Positions 56,066 to 64,000 of a DNA stretch of 64,000 bases are shown piece after piece. The notes under the pieces were generated by a model that had not been told where the DNA came from, searched no databases, and saw only the letters and a list, made by a program, of their open reading frames with translations. Each line of letters begins with the position of its first letter. The stretch's first letter is position 1. The translations under genes and the position numbers were made by a program. Origin of the DNA: Lomentospora prolificans (lineage: Eukaryota; Ascomycota; Sordariomycetes; Microascales; Microascaceae); contig JARFXM010000008.1 of assembly GCA_029532625.1 (NCBI GenBank), positions 1,302,001 through 1,366,000 on the forward strand, given 5' to 3'.

Positions 56066-59000
56066 GACTGGAATAAGGCAGGTGCAGAACGAAAGACGGC
56101 GTAGGAGGACGTTGTATATATCAAAGGTAAAGAAAGTAAGAGGGCGAAACGAGGCTGGGATAGGGTGTTGTATATATATTCATATATGAAAAGTATGGCG
56201 CAGGTAGCTGCCGCAATGCTGCCTACTTGCCCTGAGCTAGGTATGAAAGGAGCTGGGGCACATTGAAGAAGGGGTTGAAGAAGACCAAGAAGAAATGAGT
56301 AAGAGGAGACGCAGTGCGTAGAAGTAGAAGAGGTGTAGCAGTTGGGGAGATCCCTTAAGATGAATGTCGGGAACTCGCGGTGGATGCTGTTGGTGACTTA
56401 TAGGCAAGGTAGGCAAGGAAGAAAGTAAGAAGGCGACGGGATCATAGGAAATTCAGCCTTTCAGGTCGCGGCCTGGGTCCTTGGGGTGGAGGTGTAAAAA
56501 AGAAGCCCTATAGAACGGGTTGCGGGTAGAATTAAGTAGGCCTGTCCATGACCGGCCATCCTATGGGGAGGAGGCGCATCGATTGAGGGCAGGGTAGTGG
56601 ACGGCACTCTGGGGGGTGGGCGCATGAAACTACTGTGAAGACTAGAGAAGAAAAGAAAGAGGACGGGAGAGGGTTCAATCGTTTGAAGGAAAGAGGGACC
56701 TAAATGCTTGACAGCTCGAAGTAACAGCGAAGAAGGAATCAGAGAGCGCAAGGACCAGAGTTGTACCTGGGTACCTTTTCTCAAAGCTCCCGATAAATGG
56801 ACACCCTTACTACCCTGCCTGCCCCATGGTCAACTGGTCCGAGGGAGGACCTGGGACCACTCTTGCTATGTATTGCAGAAGGACATCTAGGCGGGCGAGG
56901 TCTTGGGAAGGAACGGGGGGAGGAAGCAGCTCGAGGCCCTGTACAAAGTTCAAGCCTCGGTAGAAGTGGAAGTACACGTCTGAAGTATCTGGGAACTGTA
57001 CTATTTCCATACCATACTGCCACTCCAGGCCTCTAGACCTTTCCCCGGCCCAGAGAAGCAAAAGGGCTATACTCCGTACTTCCTTTAAGCGCCAGCCCTG
57101 CCTGTCAAAATGATCTATGCTCCAAATGATGAGGGGAACAGGTAGGTTGGTGGCACACTCGGCGAAAGATCTACCCTACTCGGTTTGTACCTGGTTTGAA
57201 GGAAGGATGGCATCCGGTGCCAGAGAACAGGGTAATGCAGAGGATTCGTTGCATGACGAAGGAAAGAGATTTGAACTATTAACTCGTGCCAGTACTGAGC
57301 TGAGGGGGGCATTTGTTCAATTGAAGGGTCGATTGCCCTTGTCGGGGATTGTGGGAACGTACAATAATGGCGACTGCGAGCCGAATTCCTCCATGATTGT
57401 CTGGGCAGACAAGATCCCTGGGGTAGGTAGGAGAAGGAACACCCTCCAGGCTCAATCATGGGCTTGGCTCTGGATTGACTCGCCCTTACTTGACCCACTA
57501 GAGGGGTCGATGTAGTAGTTGCAGTAGGCGGGTCTCGACAAGGGTGTGGCAGGACCTTGAGCCGGGTGCTGGGATCAGGTGTCAAGGGACAGAGCGAGGT
57601 ATGGATACTCCAGGCCCTTTGTGTACCCCCAATCAACTCCTCAAGGGGAGGTACACCAGAGGTCTTGTGTACTCAGGTATATTCTTCGGATTGTGTGACC
57701 CCGTAGTACGAGTCCTCTTCTGCATTCTGACATTTTCTGCTTCTACACTCGCTGTTGCCCTCATCTGTTAAGTGGACTGCATGGGCACCTTCCCGCTTTA
57801 GCGCATTCTTGATTGGGTTGGGTCGTTTTGGACGGATAGACTTCGCCTCGACCACCTGTGGCTTGAGGACCTCGGGTGGCACCGCGGCCCTGCAACGAAT
57901 TCGCCAGGCACAGAATCTGGGGAGAGGAACTGATCGATCGAGCCCAGCATCACCGGCTCCTGGTGCAAGGCACCTTGGCGTCGCAAAATATATGAAAGTA
58001 AAAATAAAAATTTCGCCTACAAAACATAACCGAAACCTCTGCTAAGCTGGGCAATCTGGAGGACGCAGTGGGGTTGTGCACATGTAGACTAGCCTCATTA
58101 TATGGTGCAGTAGTACATCTATCTGTACTTGACCTCGATGCCGACTTTTCTCTTCCCCAAATGGTTGGGGGTGGCTCTGGCGAGGGATAGTTCAACTCAG
58201 CCGGATGGGTACTTAACTTGGAGACGCGAGCGAGTGGCAGCAGGAGGGGGCCGACCAGCACAGGATACGTGCCTACTCTTGATGGGATCTTCGGCGCTGC
58301 GCATGAAGGCAAGAATGCATCGATTTCCAATAATCTCCGTTTCTTTTTTTTTTTTTGTTCTATTTGGTGGGGGGAGGAGTGGAACAGTGGGAGTTCAATC
58401 AGGTTTCTTGTTCGCCAGGACTATTAGATTGCCAGGAACAACAGATGGAAGAGTCGTGTCTGACTTTGTGTGCTCCAAAAATTTGGCGAATGCTTTGATG
58501 GTGCCCACAATCTCTCTTCAATGTTCTTTTCTTTGCACTCAAGTGGGTATGGTATTACTTTCGCAAGGGTGCGAGCGCAAGTTACAGCTAGACTCGTTTG
58601 TGTAACCGGCTCTCACACTGTGCTGTACGCCTTGCCTCGTCCTCTACTTGTAGTTACAACTGGCCACAATCGTTCCGCCATGCACAGGCAGCGAGTTGAA
58701 GCTAGATAAATGCTCCCCAATCCGGTCGCGAGTCATCCAGGTCAATTGCAGCTACCGAGAAGACAAAAGGAGAGCAAAGACCGGGGCGGGTCGGACTCAC
58801 CCGTAGCGCTCACTCTCATACGTAGTGACACCCACCTTACTCTCTATTTGGGCGCCGCACTGTTTAAGGAACGATTGACTCCCCGCCTTGAATTGTAGTG
58901 CTCTTCCAAGTGCCTATGATAGTGTACCTGACCTTAGCGGCGTGGCGTTCAAAAATGGGGGCGCACCACTCCCGAGTACTTCTCCCGACTCCCTCCTTCA

Positions 59001-62000
59001 TCACAGGTCCCGGAGCTAAATATTCTCGGGGCCAAGTTATGGATAAGTCCATCGGTATTAGTGAGCAGAGGATCAAGAGCGGCCTTTCAAGGTATGGAAC
59101 CACAAGGCCTTTGGCTGGTGATGGGGTTGGGGCCTTTAAACGGGTGGGCAAGGTGACATCGATGAGGAGCCTTAGACGCAAAATTGATTCATGTCGTCCG
59201 CTACGCGGTGTCGAGTTTTAATCTTGATCATCCCTTGGTTCCCGAGCAATCTACACTGAGCTTAACGGGGACAATTCCCGGATTCCATCCTCCACAACTA
59301 GCTCGACGCTGCCGTTTCCCATTCATTTTTGAGCCCGCACAGGAACCTGAGATGGAGTGCACCGACGGGCAATTATTATCTGTATCAATCTCTCAAGTGT
59401 CTACCCCCAATGCTGGTGCGTTCTTGACAGGTCGCGCTGCAACTGAACGACGACTCATGTCGTACGGTACGGGAGCACGGGAGGAACGTGAAAGAATGAG
59501 GAACTGTTGCACCATAGAACCAGTCGAGAGCAACGCCAAGATGTACGGATATGTAGGACAAGGGCCCGTCAACCAGAGTTACTCGACTTAATAATGGCCG
59601 GAGAAGGGAAAATTTCCTTTTCTCTGGTCTTCCTTCCCTTGCCGTCTCTTTTCTTATCCTACAGCGGGGAGCAACGTAAGGGAAAAGGCTGGAGAGGTAT
59701 CGATGGGTACATTAGGGATGGACAAACACCTATCCCTCACATCAATTTCTAGGGTCCTCACGACCACATCTCTTCAGCCAAGAATTTTCTCCTTCCAAAT
59801 GCGGGTGGAAATATCCGTATGACAGCTCTGTTCGTTGCGTTTGGTACTGGAAACCATAGTTGCTGTCGGCGCCCAGGCTTGTACACAATTCGAATCTCGA
59901 GGGATCGATTAGCTACCTAAGAAAGACGCTAAATATCCATATCCAGGCTCTCTCGACCCGGGAACACTTGGACCATTTCGCTAGAAGGCCCATGTGCATG
60001 CGGCAGGTGGGAAGAAGTGGCCGGATTATTTGTGTTCGGAGTCTACATCGAGAGGGAGCGACGGGTGTGCTGCATTTGGTCATACCCCTCCGTACACAAG
60101 GGGCACCACAATAAGGTTGTAGTATTTCTAATGGGACGCTCCGAGGTTTTCTCATGGGCTCAAATGCGATTGAGCTTGGGGCATTCAACGTCCAGGGCCA
60201 GCCCCCCTTCCCCCCTGCAATCCGTGGTCTGGCACGAAATTTGATTTGATCGGGGAGATGCGCCGCTTCGCTTTCTGGCGATTTTGGTGGGGGTGCCAGG
60301 ATGGTACCCTCCAAAAACCGTCAGTCTTGTATGACAAACGTCTGTGATTTTCTCCCTCGCTCTAATATTTCTCTTCCCGTCCGCCGCCGTTCTCTTCTCT
60401 AAGATGGGCCGCTTCCTCTCGCTCTTCTCTTGTCATTTTTGCCAGACAATTCCTCGCATGAGAGAAAGGAACGAGAAGAAATTGATGGGCGGAATAGACA
60501 CCAAATTTTCTGACAGAAATAGCCCGTATTAGGGTGAATGGAGAATGGCCAAGCTGAGGGGGCTTCGTCAGGTGCTAAGGTGTCTCCTCTTGACAATGCA
60601 TCCTACGGTTCTCATGCTGGGGGTGGAGATGGTCCTCGTCCCATTGCCAGTTGTGCTATTGGACACTCAACGTGCCGAGACGAGGTGCGCAAGATGGCGT
60701 TCAATTGCTGTAAAAAAAAAAAAAAAGAAAAAAAAAAAACCTGTTGGTTGCAGGTCAGGGTCTCTCTCCGCTATGCAGACCCAAGGCAGTGCCTGTGAGA
60801 GTATTTTCCAATTTTGCAAATATATTGGAGAGATTTTCGCCCCATTTTTGGTTGACGCATGGCTTGCTTTGCATACTCGCCGGACATGTCGTGTATCGTG
60901 TGGTATACCACCTCGCTTCTCCGGATGGATACATTGAGCGACGATAATTGGACTCGACACGACTCTTGTCCTGTCATCCCAAATCACGCCGCCGTCCGGG
61001 AGTCATTGGAAGTCACCCTCCTTCCAGGGGAATGCGCAAAAGTTGGGTACACCCACCACCCACTTACTCCATAATAATAAATGATCATCTCATCTCGGCC
61101 CCAGTCTTATATCTCGCTGTTTCCCCTACGGAAAGAGCAACTTTTGTTCCGAAAGGTGCCCAAAGCCGAGACTTGTGCTCAGGGTACTTGCGCGCGAGGG
61201 TATACAGTGCCACTATTTTAGTACGGTACATCACGCATTCAACACCCACTTTCTCATGCAGTTGCGCTTTCCCGGACCACTCATTTCTCTTAAATCAGCA
61301 GAGGCGTGCGTCTGAACCAGACTGTCGGGTCGTCGGTGAACAGGGGTAGTTGAACTCAAGTGGCCATCACCTGGCGCTCTCATTGGATAGCCAGGCTTGA
61401 AAAGTGGATTTGTAAATTGTCTCAGCCAATGACATGCGGCTTCTACAATGGTACAAAGAGACTTTTACTTGGACAACGTGGTGGCTTCCCCTCTACGCGC
61501 GCGTCAACCACGGAAGGAGGTCCGCTCATTGGCTTCTCTGACGAAATCTTTCAGTGGCTCATTCTTCGCTATCACCGTGATCACCAACACCTGGTATTCT
61601 GGTGCATCACTTGCCCCTTCTTCACCCGTCTCGCCCACCCTGCGTGGTTGTTGTGTCTGCGTCTTTGCCAAGCCCCTTGTAAACGTCAAGATTTCTTTTT
61701 CTATTTTTCTCCTTGTTCCATTTACTTATCCACACCCGCGCGTCCGCGCCTGTCGATTGATATAGACTCGAAAACGGCGATGGCGTGGTGCGGTCATCTC
61801 CCTGCTCGTACTCCATCATCATTGATCCAAACAGCCGCCCAGAGGCCAACGTGTCCGAGCATGATGTGACCCTCTGGGGTTGCCTAGCAATGTCTTGCCA
61901 CTCTGGCTCGACCCGACGGTCTGGTTCCGTCACCTTCGGGGACAATTCGGCGGCGATATTAGCCTCTTTCAGAGGTCCTTTTTCCTCGCTCCTTTTCATA

Positions 62001-64000
62001 TCATATGCCTTGCCCCGCCTCTCGATGCTCCTCCTTGGTCCGGTCTACCTTCCCGTTGGTTTGAGACAAGATGTGCATAGCAATGCACCCAGGCCATCCC
62101 ATTCTTCCGTCCAAGCGCGGTCGCCTCGAGATGTATCACTTACGATTGTTGCTACGTGAGGTCAATCAATGGCGCCTCAAACCATCCACGATGGGAGTCC
62201 AACTCCAACGACCAACACTGCCCGATCTTACACCAACGTCGTCTTCACCACCTCTCGCACGATGGTGTGGTGTGTACTATGGCAGCGCGACTCTCCTACC
62301 CACCATTCAGGCCCCATCCCGTACCTCCTCGAGAAACCAGGATGTAGGTTGTGGCTGAAACATTGCCCAGCCCATGTTAACCCACTAATATCCTTTGGGG
62401 GAATAGGCGGTTGTGCTTGCAACGGAGATGCTTGCCCCTCCCATCACTGCCCTGTTCAAGCACAAGATTGCTTCGCGCGTAGGGTAGAGAGCATGATCAG
62501 ATACGTGAATGTTGGTCTTGATCCTTGAATATAAGTCGAGAAGCGCTATCGAAATGGGCATCTCAAAGCCAGAAAGGGATGTCAGAGCGGCGAAGTGAAG
62601 CGTCGCAAATCTTCTATGTCAAGGGAGTGATTTAGAATCGGTTTAATGCGATACCATTTCGTTATCATGTCATTGAAGCGTATCACTGCGCAGAAGCCAC
62701 AAGCGGTCCAACCAGGCACACCTGCGCTACTTAGCACACACGATCCCAAGACAAGCCTTGAGTGTCGAGGTTCGATTTTAGTTTCTCCTCTTCGCCACTT
62801 GTTCGCACAACTGAGTTGAAAAAGCGACGCTTCTTGATCAACTCAAGCACAGCAACGATCCGCAGAGTTGTGGGTTCCTTCACCCGGCGCGTCTCCCTCC
62901 TCTTTAGGCCCGACGCCTGTTTCCGTAGTCAAATTTCGAGCTCTTCTCATCCGGCCATTCACGTCATCCATGGGCGCTTGATGCCGTAAAGTCAGTCTTT
63001 CCATGAACCCAAAAGGTTGCATGCCCCTGGTAGCTTGGTTGCAGAAAGAAGACCAAGGCGGGCACGTAACTCCGGCAATATGGGAAACCAGAGGCCTACT
63101 TCCTCAATGGACGGGATACCACTTGCTAGAGCGCGTAGTGCTACTAGTACTATACGCCTATTACCCGTGGTAAATTGCTTGGAATATCCAGCTCTCACCG
63201 CATTGCTAGGCTTTCGTTATTCTGTTCCGCAAGCGTGTACAGTGCTATCACTGCTGCATAACAAGCCGTATGGCGGTCTGGACCTTGCTTGTACCGATCA
63301 CTGCCTTTTCTGTGAAGGTCTTCCGTATGCATAGTAGCATTGGTCTAGCTGGTAAGCCAGGAACCTTCCAGTGTATTGATCGTCCGCCTGGCGCAACAGC
63401 AAGGCTGTGTATACTGCCATGCCTTTCAAGGCCAAGGCGTGGGCCTAACTCTCCGCCCCCGAGTCCACACCCGGACCCGGGTCTCAGAGAGATTCAGGAC
63501 AAGTTTGCGGCAACTGCATTCCGGAAGGACGGCTATGTGCCATGCAATCACATATACGGGATTATTTCTCTTCAAGGGGCTGGAGACAGAACCCCGGCCG
63601 CAGTCCCAAGACGGAAGCATTGCCACAAAATTTCTCCCTTAGGGTGTAACGAGTTAGCGTAGCGCATTACCGAGGCAGGTTCCACACAAGATATTTTTGA
63701 TCCGTCACTCCTTCGCCGCAGAGCATGTTCCTGATTGAGAGCGTGGAGTTGTGTGGCCCTCGACGAACGTAGCAATGTGGGGGTTGATCCGGCGCTTAAC
63801 CACCAGACTTCTCTAGCAAAATCCAGGTTGTGGCCGCCTACTCTGGCCAAGTCGGCTCTATATGCGGCCTTCTGGGCGATGTCGGGGGCCTTTGGTCTGC
63901 AGGTTTCCTCGTTACGCTTTTCTCTTTTCTACACAAAGTCTAGTGGAATGTGGCCGGGCTTAGCTGGAGGCACGGAAAGTCATCTTTACACTGTTTCCCC
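56066..64000. other. Second gene desert, upstream of the Myb-like gene to the window edge
   Basis: No supported gene in 7.9 kb. Close to the Myb-like start are two TTGTATATAT elements (about 56112 and 56170) that could act as TATA sequences for it. Long weak frames (57117-57515, 61360-61869, 62169-62528, all plus strand) show no known domain. The stretch 61680-62100 is CT-rich and could be a leader, but no convincing gene follows. An interrupted A-run is at 60712-60739 and a TACTCCGTA nonamer at 57070-57078. Confidence 0.5.
60712..60739. repeat. Interrupted poly-A tract, 28 nt
   Basis: 15 A, one G, then 12 A, in intergenic DNA. Confidence 0.9.

Noticed and set aside
58180..58240. AGTTCAACTC resembling a tRNA T-loop
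   Set aside because: The candidate A-box is too close and no cloverleaf can be drawn.
61360..61869. 170-codon plus-strand open frame
   Set aside because: It has no ATG start, is rich in Cys/Trp/Pro/Leu from CT-rich DNA, and has no domain or splice support.
62169..62528. 119-codon plus-strand open frame with a fair ATG context after a CT-rich stretch
   Set aside because: Apart from a plausible start it has no recognisable domain and its composition is noise-like. It would need RNA evidence.

Overview
This window is eukaryotic nuclear DNA, almost certainly from a filamentous ascomycete (Pezizomycotina, probably a Sordariomycete). The genes carry short introns (mostly 46-130 bp) with GTRNGY donors, CTAAC/CTRAC-like branch sites and YAG acceptors. 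They have CT-rich leaders, and the gene set is typical of such fungi: RCR family, xylose reductase, PXA transporter, Sfr1/Mei5, NDUFAF7, mitochondrial cysteine synthase 2, dual-targeted AlaRS. The species cannot be fixed from the sequence alone. I find 15 protein-coding genes, of which 14 are complete. I find one likely frameshifted relic and no convincing transposon, tRNA, rRNA or CRISPR.

Layout. 1-1310 (-): alpha/beta hydrolase, cut by the left edge. 2040-3356 (+): PP1 regulator Sds22. 3942-5722 (-): xylose/aldose reductase with a 707-bp intron. 5.7-10.6 kb: gene-poor. 10635-13368 (-): peroxisomal fatty-acyl ABC half-transporter. 13.4-18.2 kb: gene-poor, ending in a CT-rich leader. 18217-19867 (+): Psr1-type FCP1/NIF phosphatase. 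21586-22244 (+): Sec61 beta. 23810-28280 (+): large sterol-type glycosyltransferase with a VPS13/ATG2-like segment and a tail of ubiquitin-interacting motifs. 28660-29296 (-): RCR membrane protein. About 30.2-30.85 kb (-): frameshifted relic. 31564-32435 (+): Sfr1/Mei5. 33104-33903 (-): unrecognised protein. 35016-38895 (+): alanyl-tRNA synthetase with an in-frame mitochondrial leader. 39339-40983 (-): NDUFAF7. 41352-42710 (+): cysteine synthase 2. 43187-44305 (-): TFIIS. 44.3-54.3 kb: gene desert. 54344-56065 (-): Myb/SANT-like regulator. 56-64 kb: a second desert.

The genes are mainly housekeeping and do not form a metabolic cluster. Three neighbours between 35 and 43 kb (AlaRS, NDUFAF7, cysteine synthase 2) have mitochondrial roles, and the last two share a 368-bp divergent promoter region. 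The Myb-like regulator sits alone between two deserts, a layout often seen around developmental regulators.

The most interesting items are: the glycosyltransferase + VPS13/ATG2-like + about eight UIM architecture; a 43-nt hairpin at 20371-20413; a dispersed nonamer TACTYCGTA found only between genes; an acid-free in-frame extension ahead of the xylose reductase together with an altered cofactor loop; and the dual-start AlaRS with two microexons.
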